DNA of 64,000 nucleotides from CAWINX01 sp963702055. GTDB lineage: Bacteria > Actinomycetota > Thermoleophilia > Solirubrobacterales > 70-9. Shown piece by piece: positions 7,784 to 15,987 of the stretch (positions within the stretch are counted from its first letter, which is position 1; each line of letters starts with the position of its first letter). The stretch covers positions 2,496,250 through 2,560,249 of the forward strand of contig OY969702.1 of NCBI GenBank assembly GCA_963702055.1, in the 5' to 3' direction. Below the pieces are notes generated by a model. It did not search any database. It saw only the letters and a program-made list of their open reading frames with translations, and was not told where the DNA came from. The translations under genes were made by a program, and so were the position numbers.

Positions 7784-8624
7784 CGGCACCGATCAGGCCG
7801 AGTCCGACGATGACCGCGGCGAGCCAGACGAACAGGCCGAGGATCGGCACCAGGGCTGCAACGCGCAGGATCGCCAGCCCCGCCAGGAAGGAGAGAGTCC
7901 GCTCGCGGGGCGGCTTGACGATCGCTCGGCCGATCGCCCAGGCGGAGGTCACGTAGGCGACCGCCGCAAGCGGCAGCAAGGCCAGGCCGACCCCGATCGC
8001 CAGCGGCAATCCGAAGAAGGTGATCGCGGCGATGAACGCGGTGATCGGCAAGACGATGAAGATCGCGATCCCGATCGCGATGGTCGGGCCGAGCCGCTCC
8101 CGGGCGCGGTCGTAGATCGCGTCGGCTGCCCGTGGCGCGATCAGCAGCAAGAGGATGCCGAGCACCACCGAAGAGAGGGTGATCGCGAACCAGAGGACGA
8201 ACGCGCCGATGAACGGGAGGAAGTCGACCGAGTTGGTCCAGTCCTCCTTGCTCGTGGTGCCCGCGACGGTCGCCCCGTCCGCGATTATCGGCCTCTTGTC
8301 GCCGTAGCGCAGGTCGCCGTCGACGTGTGCGCCAGGCAGCAGGCGCGCCGTGCCGCTGCCCACCACCAGGCTGCCGTCGATGCGGCCGGAGACGAGCGCG
8401 TCACCGCTGATCACCACCGCGTCGCCGTCGACGTGCCCGCCGATCCGCGCGTCGCCATGGACGAGGAAGACGCCCTTGACCGTCTCGCCGCGCGGCACGT
8501 TGACAGCGCCGTTGATGACGACGACCGCTTCATCCGCCTTCTCGCCCCCAGTCGCCGCTCCGGCCGGAGCGGCGACTGCAAGCAGCGCCAGCAGCGTGGC
8601 GACTGGGACGAGGAAGCGTCGCAC
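7734..8624 (-). CDS. bactofilin-like (polymer-forming) domain membrane protein
   Basis: 296 aa, GTG start. Residues 1-23 form a signal peptide ending in APAGAA. A repetitive beta-helix segment follows (about 30-115: GETVKGVFLVHGDARIGG, then GDALVSGRIDGSLVVGSG), like polymer-forming cytoskeletal proteins. The second half has about five hydrophobic membrane segments. In this architecture the beta-helix faces outside if the signal peptide is used. The role is possibly envelope scaffolding. It lies head to tail with the cupin gene, 12 nt downstream of it on the minus strand. Confidence 0.75.
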   Translation of the reverse strand: MRRFLVPVATLLALLAVAAPAGAATGGEKADEAVVVINGAVNVPRGETVKGVFLVHGDARIGGHVDGDAVVISGDALVSGRIDGSLVVGSGTARLLPGAHVDGDLRYGDKRPIIADGATVAGTTSKEDWTNSVDFLPFIGAFVLWFAITLSSVVLGILLLLIAPRAADAIYDRARERLGPTIAIGIAIFIVLPITAFIAAITFFGLPLAIGVGLALLPLAAVAYVTSAWAIGRAIVKPPRERTLSFLAGLAILRVAALVPILGLFVWLAAVIVGLGLIGAAIGAAREPAAVQSPGS

Positions 8625-8636
8625 TATGCGCGCAGA

Positions 8637-9029
8637 CTAACTCGCCATCGGGTCGGGGCTGCCGAGCTTGGTGATGTCGGGAGCATCGTAGGCCTCGCCC
8701 GCCTTGCCGCCGAGCACGAGGATGCGAATGCCGCCGTCGCCCGGCCAGACCTTGCGCTTGACGCCGGGGCCGACCCGGGCCACGTGGTCATCGTCGAGCG
8801 GGAAGCGCTCGCCCTCGATCTCGATCTCACCGCTGCCGCGCAGCGTCACGTAGACCTCTTCCTGGCCGTCCTGCTCGTGGTCGTGCTCGGGGTAGTTGTC
8901 GTAGTTGGGGGGCATGTCGATGATCTGCATGCCGAAAGACTCGACGCCGAGCTCGGCTCGGGCGCGCTTGAAGCCGCCGCCGAAGACGGCCTCCATCTCG
9001 TCGATCTTCTTCACCGTGTGGGTGCTCAT
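8637..9029 (-). CDS. cupin-domain protein
   Basis: 130 aa from ATG 9029, which has a strong AAGGAGGAG ribosome site; longer upstream frames lack support. Cupin motif 1 is visible as HDHEQDGQEEVYVTLRGSG (two His and a Glu as metal ligands), and motif 2 as DDDHVARVGPGVKRKVWPG, which lacks the usual His. Small single-cupin proteins may be isomerases, dioxygenases or binding proteins; none can be chosen here. Divergent from the SnoaL-like gene across 71 bp. Confidence 0.82.
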   Translation of the reverse strand: MSTHTVKKIDEMEAVFGGGFKRARAELGVESFGMQIIDMPPNYDNYPEHDHEQDGQEEVYVTLRGSGEIEIEGERFPLDDDHVARVGPGVKRKVWPGDGGIRILVLGGKAGEAYDAPDITKLGSPDPMAS

Positions 9030-9100
9030 CTCTCCTCCTTGACTGGATTGACGGGGTCGATCATAGATTCGCGATGCTTGCCTCCGATTAAGGTGCCGAC

Positions 9101-9535
9101 ATGAACAAAACTGAGGCCAAGGACTTCGTTGATCGCTTCGCCGAGTACTGGCGGGCGCCGACCCCCGAGGGGCTGAGCACCGTCCTCGCCGAGCGGACTC
9201 GCCTGGTCGCCCCGATGACGCCGACCACCCACACCCTCGCCGACGGCCGGCGCGCCTTTGCGGACCTTTTCGAGCTGATCGAGGGGATGACCGCCGAGGT
9301 CCACCGCTGGGGAGCGACATCCGACGGCGTCCTGATCGAGTTCACGGTGACCGGCACCGCCGGTGGCGGACCGATCTCCTGGGACGCAATCGACCGCTTC
9401 GTGGTCGGCCCGGACGGCCTCGCGACCGAGAGAATCTCCTACTTCGACCCGATGCCCCTCGTCCTCACCGCCGCACGCCGCCCCCGCGCCTGGCCGGGAT
9501 TCCTGCGCAGCCGGCTGAATTCGCTGCGCCGCTAA
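9101..9535 (+). CDS. SnoaL/NTF2-like protein
   Basis: 144 aa. It opens with a helix (NKTEAKDFVDRFAEYWRAP) and continues as a curved beta-sheet pattern. VLIEFTVTGTAGGGPISWDA and DRFVVGPDGLATERISYFDP match the nuclear transport factor 2/SnoaL-like fold. Such proteins are ketosteroid-isomerase-like enzymes or ligand-binding proteins. No operon partner is evident. About 170 bp downstream contain no gene but do hold the operator of the next gene. Confidence 0.75.
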   Translation: MNKTEAKDFVDRFAEYWRAPTPEGLSTVLAERTRLVAPMTPTTHTLADGRRAFADLFELIEGMTAEVHRWGATSDGVLIEFTVTGTAGGGPISWDAIDRFVVGPDGLATERISYFDPMPLVLTAARRPRAWPGFLRSRLNSLRR

Positions 9536-9671
9536 ACGAGGCGGCTCGCAGGCGGCGCGGCCACAGCTGCATGACGCTAGCGCCGCTGTCGGTCTCCCGG
9601 TGGAATCTGGCCAGGATCCGCTCGAGGGACGCAACCGCAAGGAGCCATTCATCTTCTCGTAAATCTCCTTA

Positions 9672-9688
9672 TTCCGCTGACAGCGGAA
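9672..9688. promoter_or_regulatory. inverted-repeat operator upstream of the AbiEi-like gene
   Basis: TTCCGCT-GAC-AGCGGAA, perfect 7-nt arms with a 3-nt spacer. A further half-site (GCGGAAT) at 9700-9706 overlaps the downstream start codon. The gene at 9705 encodes a winged-helix protein, and AbiEi antitoxins are known to bind inverted repeats in their own promoters, so autorepression is likely. Binding is not shown by sequence alone. Confidence 0.55.
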
Positions 9689-9704
9689 GTACGCTAATTG
9701 CGGA

Positions 9705-10817
9705 ATGAATCAAGTAGAAGCAGCCAAAGCAAGTGTTGCGCCGAAGACCGAGCGCGAGGTCATCGACCGTGCCGCAAGCGCCATCCGGAACCGCCTACCG
9801 GAGGGCTGGGCCTTCGAGGTCTTGCTTGAGGTTGCGTCGGCCGGTGGGCGCAGGGCCGATGCCGTCTTCCAGATCGAGGCGTCGGCCCAGGCATCGGCGA
9901 CCGTTTTCGTCGAGGCGAAGACCGCGGTTGAGGCGCGTGACGTCCCTGGGCTCAGCCGCCGGCTGCGGGGGTTCACCGAAGGGGCGTCGCCATCGCCCTC
10001 CTCCCGCGGGTTGGTGGCCGCGCGCTACCTGAGCGCCCCCGTGCGGGAGCGTCTGCGTGAGGAGGGCTTGAACTACGTCGACGCCACCGGAAATCTGCTC
10101 CTCTCCCTGGAGAAGCCGGCTCTCTTTCTGCGCGACGTCGGAGCCGCGCGCGACCCGTGGCGTGGGCCGGGTCGCCCACGCGACAGCTTTCGGGGACCGA
10201 TCGCCGCGCGCGTCATTCGGACGTTGGTCGACTTTGCGCCGCCGATGTCGGTGCCGCAGTTGATCGAGCGCAGTGGCGCGTCCACCGGCGCCGTTTACCG
10301 CGTGGTCGACTTCCTCGAGCGCCAGGATCTGCTGGAGCGCGAGCCGCGCAAGCCGATAACGCGGGTCAGTTGGCGGGAGATCCTCGAGCGCTGGAGCCGG
10401 GATTACGACCTCAATCTCGGAGAGGCGCAGGCGCGGCTGCTCGCACCGAGGGGGATCGCCTCGGTCCGGGAGCGGCTTGGCGAGGTCCGCGACATCGACT
10501 ACGTGCTGACGGGCTCGAGCGCGGCTGCCTATTTCGAGGAGTACGCCCAGGCGCGCCTGGCGCTGATCTACACGGACGAGCCGGAGCGGCTGACCGAGCG
10601 CTTGGATCTGCGGCCGGTCGAAACCGGCGCGAACGTGCTGCTGGTGCGACCGCAGGACAAGGTCGTATACGAGAGGGGGGAGGAGCGCGACGGGGTTCGG
10701 ATAGCGGCCCCTAGTCAAATAGCGGTCGATCTCCTCAGCGGTCCCGGACGAGGACCCGCGGAAGCACAGGCTCTACTCGATTGGATGGAACGGAATGAAT
10801 CTGCCTGGCGACGCTGA
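9705..10817 (+). CDS. AbiEi-like winged-helix protein with PD-(D/E)xK-type N-terminal domain
   Basis: 370 aa. The N-terminal domain has Asp52 (RRADAVFQ) and Glu70-x-Lys72 (VFVEAKTAV), a restriction-endonuclease-like metal site. The motif LNYVDATGNLLLS (about 122-134) and a winged helix-turn-helix (about 165-225, VPQLIERSGASTGAVYRVV) follow, then a C-terminal domain with TGSSAAAYF. Similar actinobacterial proteins are annotated as type IV AbiEi-family antitoxins or regulators and are normally followed by an AbiEii-like nucleotidyltransferase. Here only the first codons of such a partner seem to remain. There is almost no leader before ATG 9705, so translation may be leaderless. Nuclease activity is speculative. 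Confidence 0.75.
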   Translation: MNQVEAAKASVAPKTEREVIDRAASAIRNRLPEGWAFEVLLEVASAGGRRADAVFQIEASAQASATVFVEAKTAVEARDVPGLSRRLRGFTEGASPSPSSRGLVAARYLSAPVRERLREEGLNYVDATGNLLLSLEKPALFLRDVGAARDPWRGPGRPRDSFRGPIAARVIRTLVDFAPPMSVPQLIERSGASTGAVYRVVDFLERQDLLEREPRKPITRVSWREILERWSRDYDLNLGEAQARLLAPRGIASVRERLGEVRDIDYVLTGSSAAAYFEEYAQARLALIYTDEPERLTERLDLRPVETGANVLLVRPQDKVVYERGEERDGVRIAAPSQIAVDLLSGPGRGPAEAQALLDWMERNESAWRR

Positions 10818-10923
10818 TCTGCCGGCTCGCACTCGGGCTGCCCTCCTCGATCGGTTCTTTCGCTCAGGGTTCACCCCGGCAAAAGCTCGAAGCGGCCACG
10901 GCCGTGGAGGCGGTAGATCCTGA
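10795..10923 (+). pseudogene. truncated 5' end of an AbiEii-like partner gene
   Basis: An ATG at 10795 overlaps the end of the AbiEi-like gene in another frame, as expected for a coupled partner. It reads MNLPGDADLPARTRAALLD, which resembles the start of nucleotidyltransferase toxins that accompany such regulators. After about 20 codons the frame runs into the antisense strand of the vapC gene and stops at 10921-10923 (42 codons instead of several hundred residues). The best reading is a gene cut short when the vapBC module was inserted. The resemblance is from memory of the family; a chance frame cannot be excluded. Confidence 0.45.
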
Positions 10924-11281
10924 AGTCGCCGTCGAGGGTGAAGATGCGCGCCAGGTCTCGTTTCTCCGCCAGGGCGACGAGGCTGGCGTCGGCCAGGTCC
11001 ATTGGGCGGTCGGCGTAGCGCTCCATCAGCTGCGCGACTCTGCCGGCGGACTCCGGCGGGTTTGCCGCCACTTCGAGGTCGCCCCTGAGCACGAGCTTCC
11101 AGAGCGCCTGCTGTGCTCCCCATCCGCCCGCTCGCCCCACCAAGTACATGGCCTCGGTGAAGGCCGGCCAGGTCGTCAGCAGCGGCAAGCGCACGGTGTC
11201 GAGGGTGGAGACGCAGCGCTTGTGGTCGGGCTCGCCGGCGTCGATCAGGGCCACAAGCGGCCCGGCATCGACAAGGGTCAT
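10871..11281 (-). CDS. vapC: VapC-type PIN-domain toxin
   Basis: 136 aa. PIN residues: Asp in MTLVDAGPLVALID, Glu in AFTEAMYLVG, Asp pair in MDLADASLVALAEK and FTLDGDF near the C-terminus. This subtype resembles PIN RNases that begin LVDAGPLVALID. It is coupled to its antitoxin by a 4-nt overlap at 11278-11281. Its 3' end abuts the truncated AbiEii-like frame. Likely RNase toxin; the target is unknown. Confidence 0.9.
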   Translation of the reverse strand: MTLVDAGPLVALIDAGEPDHKRCVSTLDTVRLPLLTTWPAFTEAMYLVGRAGGWGAQQALWKLVLRGDLEVAANPPESAGRVAQLMERYADRPMDLADASLVALAEKRDLARIFTLDGDFRIYRLHGRGRFELLPG

Positions 11282-11529
11282 CCGCGGCGGCGGCGGTGCC
11301 TGCGTTCGACGATGTCGCCAAACGCGCCGCCGGTGTCGCGCGCCTGGTGGAGATCGGTGTTGACGACGCCGATCGCGTAGGCGAGGCGCTCACGGGGCTC
11401 TGCGCCCAGCGCTCGCTCGGCCCGCTCGCCGGCGGCGCGGCGCAGGAACTCCGATACGGATGATCCCTCGAGCGCTGCCGCCTGCCGTACCTGCTCGTCA
11501 AGTTCCGGGCTGAGTCGAAGGCTTCGCAT
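11278..11529 (-). CDS. vapB: CopG-like ribbon-helix-helix antitoxin
   Basis: 83 aa: MRSLRLSPELDEQVRQAA followed by EGSSVSEFLRRAAGERAERA, a ribbon-helix-helix DNA-binding domain. The basic tail ends ERRHRRRRG. First gene of the second vapBC module; its stop overlaps the toxin start. An 8-bp-arm inverted repeat lies 10 bp upstream and is the probable operator. Confidence 0.85.
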   Translation of the reverse strand: MRSLRLSPELDEQVRQAAALEGSSVSEFLRRAAGERAERALGAEPRERLAYAIGVVNTDLHQARDTGGAFGDIVERRHRRRRG

Positions 11530-11538
11530 GGGCAGAAC

Positions 11539-11567
11539 GTATCACGTAATTTGTTAACGCGTGATAC
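11539..11567. promoter_or_regulatory. probable operator of the second vapBC module
   Basis: GTATCACG (11539-11546) and CGTGATAC (11560-11567) are perfect inverted arms separated by 13 AT-rich bases. They lie between the antitoxin start (11529) and the end of the exonuclease gene (11579), where the antitoxin promoter must be. Autoregulation is inferred from the antitoxin family. Confidence 0.6.
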
Positions 11568-11578
11568 AAAAGTGAAAC

Positions 11579-12448
11579 CTATGTGTCGGAATTGTGGCTC
11601 TCCAGCCGCTCGGCGAGGCGGTTCATGCCGCGCTTGCGGGCGGCCGTTGCGGCGGCGGCCCAGTCGGTGGGGCGATCCGGAGGCCGATCGACACCCGCGT
11701 CGCGCAGCGTCGCGATGTCTTTGAAGGCGAGCAGGTCCTCGCGGGCGTCGAGGAGGGCGCCGCGCAGTTTCGGGCGGGGTTCGCGAATCGCGTTATCCAG
11801 CACCTCCTCCAGGGAGCCGTGGCGGCGCAGCAGTTCGGCTGCGGTCTTCTCGCCGACGCCCTTCGCGCCGGGCAGTCCGTCTGAGGGGTCGCCGCGCAGG
11901 GCTATGAAGTCGGGGACCAGCTCGGGCCCGATGCCGTAGCGCTCGCGCACCTCGTCGGGGCCGACCTGCTCGGCGCCTTTGCCGCCTGTTCGCACGTAGA
12001 GGACTGTCACCTGTTCGCTCGCGCACTGGTACATGTCGCGGTCGCCGGTCAGCAGCAGCGCTCGCCCGCCCGCTTCGGCCTCGCGCCGCGCAAGGGTGCC
12101 GAGCAGGTCGTCGGCCTCGAGGTCCGCGCTGGTGGCGATCGTCCAGCCGAAGGCCGCGAAGAAGTCGCGGGCCGCCTCGAACTGGGGTGCCAGCTCCGCG
12201 GGCATCGCCGCCTCGCGCTCGGCATGGTAGGCGGGATACAGCTCGGTCCGGTAGCTCGCCGCGTCGGGACCGAAACAGAGGACGACGGCGCGCGGGTCGT
12301 AGGTCTCCACCTCGCGCAGGATCAGGTTCGCCGTTCCCAGCAGGGCGTTGACCGGCTCCCCGTCACCGCCGACGATCGTCTTCGGCAGTGCGTAGAAGGC
12401 GCGGAACAGCATCGAGGGCGTGTCGACGGCGAGCAGCGGCTTGGCCAT
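11579..12448 (-). CDS. 5'-3' exonuclease (Pol I N-terminal domain family)
   Basis: 289 aa from ATG 12448; an upstream ATG at 12460 is possible. Metal-binding acidic residues of the FEN/PIN-like fold are visible: LLAVDTPSMLFRAFYA, SADLEADDLLGTLAR, LLTGDRDMYQ and DFIALRGDPSDGLPG. The helix-hairpin-helix KGVGEKTAAELLRRHG follows. Free-standing proteins of this type, separate from a full DNA polymerase I, are common in actinobacteria and act in flap removal or RNA primer processing. Divergent from the DUF167 gene across 20 bp. Confidence 0.9.
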   Translation of the reverse strand: MAKPLLAVDTPSMLFRAFYALPKTIVGGDGEPVNALLGTANLILREVETYDPRAVVLCFGPDAASYRTELYPAYHAEREAAMPAELAPQFEAARDFFAAFGWTIATSADLEADDLLGTLARREAEAGGRALLLTGDRDMYQCASEQVTVLYVRTGGKGAEQVGPDEVRERYGIGPELVPDFIALRGDPSDGLPGAKGVGEKTAAELLRRHGSLEEVLDNAIREPRPKLRGALLDAREDLLAFKDIATLRDAGVDRPPDRPTDWAAAATAARKRGMNRLAERLESHNSDT

Positions 12449-12468
12449 GACAGGCACCATACGGAGCC

Positions 12469-12732
12469 ATGACGGAGACGCTGATCGAGGTTCGCCTGCG
12501 ACCCCGTGGCCACGCGGACGAGTTACTGGGGATGCGGGACGGGGTCCTTCGGGCGCGGGTGACCGCGCCGCCGGTCGACGGCAAGGCCAACCGCGCCCTC
12601 TGCAAGCTGGTCGCAAAGCGAGCCGGCGTCGCCCCATCGCGGGTCAGCGTCGTTCGTGGCGAGAAGTCGCGCACGAAGCTGGTTCGCGTCGAAGGAATCG
12701 ACCCCGCCGCGTTGCGTCGGGCCCTTGCGTAG
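12469..12732 (+). CDS. DUF167/YggU family protein
   Basis: 87 aa. The hallmark LRARVTAPPVDGKANRALCK and a C-terminal RVSVVRGEKSRTKLVRVEG identify DUF167 (YggU). Members are small widespread proteins of unknown function with a mixed alpha/beta fold. ATG start; the ribosome site is weak because the start is only 20 bp from the divergent exonuclease gene. Nothing in the context reveals a role. Confidence 0.9.
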   Translation: MTETLIEVRLRPRGHADELLGMRDGVLRARVTAPPVDGKANRALCKLVAKRAGVAPSRVSVVRGEKSRTKLVRVEGIDPAALRRALA

Positions 12733-12820
12733 GGGTAGGGCGCCCTTGCCCGGCGAGCCCGCGGCGGTCGTTGGCTAGGGTGTTTCCAATTCGACTCTTC
12801 GAGCGGCAGGAGGCCGGCAA

Positions 12821-13681
12821 ATGGACGTTGCCATCGGACTTCCCAACGCGGTTCCGGGCACGACCGGGGCGCAGATGGTCGAGTGGGCGCGCCGCGCCGA
12901 CGCCCTCGGCTTCTCAAGCCTCGGAACGATCGACCGCATCGTCTACGACAACTACGAGCCGCTGACGGCGCTCGCGGCCGCCGCCGCGGTGACCGAGCGG
13001 ATCGGCCTCTGTACCTCGGTCCTGCTCGGGCCTCTGCGCACCAACGCGGTAGAGCTCGCCAAGCAGGTGCTCAGCGTCCACGCGCTCTCCGACGGTCGCT
13101 TCACGCTCGGCATCGGCCTCGGCGCCCGCGAGGACGACTACGAAGTCAGCGGCGTGCCGCTGCGCGGTCGCGGCAAGCGGCTCGACGAGATGCTCGCCCA
13201 GATCAAGGAGGTCTGGGAGGGGGATGAGGTTGGTCCCTCGCTGGAAGGCGCCCCCGGCCTCATCGTCGGCGGCCACGCCGACGCCTCCTTCGCCCGCGCC
13301 GCCCGTTTCGGCGACGGCTGGATCGCCTCCGGCTCCGGGCCGGACGAGTGCGCCAAGGGGATCGAGAAGGCGCGGACCGCCTGGGCGGAGGCGGGCCGGG
13401 ACGGCGAGCCTCGCACCAAGGCCCTTGCCTACTACTCCCTCGGCGAGCGTGCCGAGGAGGACGCGCGCGCCTCCCTCGGCGACTACTACGCCTTCCTCGG
13501 CGACGAGGTGGCGGGGATGATCGCCGCCGGCGCGGCCAAGGACACCGACACCGTTCGCCAGTACCTCGATGCGTACGAGGCGACGGGATGCGACGAGCTG
13601 ATCTTCTTCCCAAGCTCCGGCGATCCAGAACAGGTCGACCTACTCGCCGAGGCTGCAGGCCTCACCGCAGCCGCCGCATAG
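12821..13681 (+). CDS. LLM-class flavin-dependent (F420- or FMN-type) oxidoreductase
   Basis: 286 aa, ATG with GGCAGGAGG ribosome site. The pattern is that of bacterial-luciferase-like TIM barrels: VEWARRADALGFSSLGTIDR, GLCTSVLLGPLRTNAVELAK, LSDGRFTLGIGLGAREDDYE and PGLIVGGHADASFARAARFG. In actinobacteria these enzymes often use coenzyme F420; the cofactor cannot be fixed from this sequence. The substrate is unknown. A YdeI-like gene follows after 17 bp, so the two may be co-transcribed. Confidence 0.88.
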   Translation: MDVAIGLPNAVPGTTGAQMVEWARRADALGFSSLGTIDRIVYDNYEPLTALAAAAAVTERIGLCTSVLLGPLRTNAVELAKQVLSVHALSDGRFTLGIGLGAREDDYEVSGVPLRGRGKRLDEMLAQIKEVWEGDEVGPSLEGAPGLIVGGHADASFARAARFGDGWIASGSGPDECAKGIEKARTAWAEAGRDGEPRTKALAYYSLGERAEEDARASLGDYYAFLGDEVAGMIAAGAAKDTDTVRQYLDAYEATGCDELIFFPSSGDPEQVDLLAEAAGLTAAAA

Positions 13682-13698
13682 GGTCCGCACCGCACGAC

Positions 13699-14274
13699 AT
13701 GGCCGACGACCTGCCGATCGTCCTCTTCGAATCGCCGGTGGCCCTGGAGGCGTGGCTCGAGGACAACCACGCCGCCTCTGAGGGCATCTGGCTGAAGATC
13801 GCCAAGAAGGACTCGGGCCTGCGGAGCGTCACCTACGGCGAGGCGCTCGAGGTCGCCCTCTGCTTCGGCTGGATCGACAGCCAGAAGCGCGGCCATGACG
13901 AGCGCCACTTTCTGCAGCGCTTCACCCCGCGGCGCCCGCGCGGCCGCTGGTCGCGGATCAACCGTGACAAGGCCGAGGCGCTAATTGCCGCCGGGACGAT
14001 GCGCCCGGCTGGGCTCGCCGAAGTGGAGGCGGCCAAAGCCGACGGTCGCTGGGAGGCGGCGTACGAGGGCCAGCGCAACGCGACGGTCCCGGACGACCTT
14101 CAGCGCGAGTTCGACGCCAACGAGGCGGCGCGCGAATTCTTCGCCACCCTCAGCTCCTCCAACCGCTACGCGCTGATCTACCGGCTGAACGACACCAAAC
14201 GTCCCGAAACGCGCGAGCGACGCCTGCGCAAGTTCGTCGAGATGCTGGAGCGCGGTGAAAAGTTCCACGGCTGA
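13699..14274 (+). CDS. YdeI/OmpD-associated family protein
   Basis: 191 aa from ATG 13699. The pattern IVLFESPVALEAWLEDNH, GIWLKIAKKDSG, VALCFGWIDSQKRG and FLQRFTPRRPRGRWSRIN is characteristic of the YdeI family. The C-terminal repeat EFDANEAAREFFATLSSSNR is the typical final helical segment. The family role is unclear; some members are linked to antimicrobial peptide resistance. Likely in the same transcript as the upstream oxidoreductase. Confidence 0.88.
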   Translation: MADDLPIVLFESPVALEAWLEDNHAASEGIWLKIAKKDSGLRSVTYGEALEVALCFGWIDSQKRGHDERHFLQRFTPRRPRGRWSRINRDKAEALIAAGTMRPAGLAEVEAAKADGRWEAAYEGQRNATVPDDLQREFDANEAAREFFATLSSSNRYALIYRLNDTKRPETRERRLRKFVEMLERGEKFHG

Positions 14275-14334
14275 CTGGGGCATGGGCTAGGGTCGGCAGC
14301 GGACGGGCTCACCCCACAGAACGGAGATTCGACT

Positions 14335-14856
14335 TTGGCTTACGAGATGAAGATTCGTGGCACCCAGGACGAGGTAAAGGTCCGCAGTCCCTGGGCCGCG
14401 GCGCTCCTACCGCTAATCACCCTCGGCATCTACCACCTCGTTTGGTGGTACCGGATCAACCGCGAGCTGCGCGACTACGGCCGCGCCAAGGGTCACGACC
14501 TCGGCCAGAATCCGACCAACTCGACGCTGGCGCTCTTCCCGGGGGGCCTGATCATCGTCCCGGCGCTGATCGCCTACTGGCGCGGCGTCAAGCGCGTCCA
14601 GGGCGCCGCCCTCCTCGGTGGAAACGAGGCGATCAACGGCTGGATCGCGTTGATCCTCTACCTCCTCCTCGCTCCCGGCCTCTGGGCATATATGCAGGTG
14701 GCGCTCAACGACCTCTGGAGCAAGGAGGCCGAGGCGCTGCCGGGTCACGAGGCGCCGCCGCCTCCGTCGGACCCGATGCCGCCGCCGCTCCCGCCGGAGC
14801 AGCAGCAGCCGGCCTCGCCCGAGCAGCCGCCGCCACCCGCGCCGCCGGCTTCCTAA
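14335..14856 (+). CDS. DUF4234-like membrane protein
   Basis: 173 aa. TTG at 14335 is taken as start because GGAGA lies 7 nt upstream; ATG 14347 is the alternative. SPWAAALLPLITLGIYHLVW followed by YRINRELRDYG matches DUF4234. About three membrane segments occupy residues 20-125. The C-terminus is a Pro-rich cytoplasmic-looking tail (PPPPSDPMPPPLPPEQQQ). Function unknown. Confidence 0.75.
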   Translation: MAYEMKIRGTQDEVKVRSPWAAALLPLITLGIYHLVWWYRINRELRDYGRAKGHDLGQNPTNSTLALFPGGLIIVPALIAYWRGVKRVQGAALLGGNEAINGWIALILYLLLAPGLWAYMQVALNDLWSKEAEALPGHEAPPPPSDPMPPPLPPEQQQPASPEQPPPPAPPAS

Positions 14857-14903
14857 CCGCATAGCCGCGTGGCCCACCCGGCGAGCCTGTCTACACTCGC
14901 CGG

Positions 14904-15881
14904 GTGGACCGCGCCCTGCTCGATCATGTCCTCGCCGACGCCGGCGAGCCTTCCTACCGTGCCTCCCAGGTTTGGGAGTGGGTGGCGCGCGGGGCCTCCT
15001 CCTACGAGGAGATGACCAACCTGCCGGGGACTTTGCGCGACCGGCTTGAGGCCGCGGTTCCGCTCTCGACGCTCTCCCTGCAGGCCGAGGCAAAGTCCGA
15101 CGACGGGACGGTCAAGGCGCTCTTCCACACCCACGAGGGCCTGCCGCTGGAGGCGGTGTTGATGCGCTATCGCGACGGGCGGCGCTCGGTCTGCCTCTCC
15201 TCTCAGTCGGGCTGCCCGCTGACCTGCACCTTCTGCGCCACCGGGTCGATGAAGTTCGGCCGCAACCTCACCGCCGACGAGATCCTCGACCAGGCGTTGC
15301 ACTTTCGCCGCGTCGAGGCGATTGACCACGTCGTCTTCATGGGGATGGGGGAGCCGACGATGAACCTCGACGCGGTGCTCGCCGCTGTCAAACGGCTGCC
15401 CGACCTCGGCGTCACCCGCCGCCGCACCGCGATCTCCACGGTCGGCTGGGTTCCGGGGATCGACCGGCTCGCCGAGTGCGAGATGCCGGTCAGCCTCGCC
15501 CTCTCCCTGCACGCCCCCAACGACGAGCTGCGCTCCTCGCTGATGCCGGTCAACGACCGCTACCCGCTGGCCGAGGTGCTCGCCGCCTGCGATCGCTACC
15601 GCACCCGGCGTCGCCGCAAGGTCTTCGTCGAGTATGTGATGCTGGCCGGAGTCAATGACCTTCCCGAGCACGCCCGCCAGCTCGCCGCTCTACTCGACCC
15701 CCGCGTCTACAAGGTCAACCTGATCCCCTACAACCCGACCGGCTCCTACGACGGCTCCGCCCCGGAGGAGATCGAGCGCTTTCGCGCCGTCCTCGAGGAG
15801 CACCGCCTCACCGCCACCGTCCGCCTCACCCGCGGTCGCGACATCGCCGCCGCCTGCGGCCAGCTCGCCGCCGCGGGATGA
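14904..15881 (+). CDS. rlmN: 23S rRNA (adenine-2503-C2)-methyltransferase, radical SAM
   Basis: 325 aa, GTG start. The radical SAM cluster motif is CxxxCxxC in SGCPLTCTFCATG (near residue 105), and the resolving Cys near the C-terminus is in DIAAACGQL. The enzyme methylates A2503 of 23S rRNA (and A37 of some tRNAs in E. coli), tuning translational fidelity. GMGEPTMNLD and ALSLHAPNDELR are further family signatures. The length is slightly short compared with E. coli RlmN but complete. Confidence 0.96.
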   Translation: MDRALLDHVLADAGEPSYRASQVWEWVARGASSYEEMTNLPGTLRDRLEAAVPLSTLSLQAEAKSDDGTVKALFHTHEGLPLEAVLMRYRDGRRSVCLSSQSGCPLTCTFCATGSMKFGRNLTADEILDQALHFRRVEAIDHVVFMGMGEPTMNLDAVLAAVKRLPDLGVTRRRTAISTVGWVPGIDRLAECEMPVSLALSLHAPNDELRSSLMPVNDRYPLAEVLAACDRYRTRRRRKVFVEYVMLAGVNDLPEHARQLAALLDPRVYKVNLIPYNPTGSYDGSAPEEIERFRAVLEEHRLTATVRLTRGRDIAAACGQLAAAG

Positions 15882-15987
15882 TCTGGGACAGCCTCGCGGA
15901 CAGCAATAGGGACAAAACAGGGCCTATAATCGCTGAATCCCAGCAGAAAAAGCATATCTAGCAAGTCATCCGCATATAGATTTCCGC

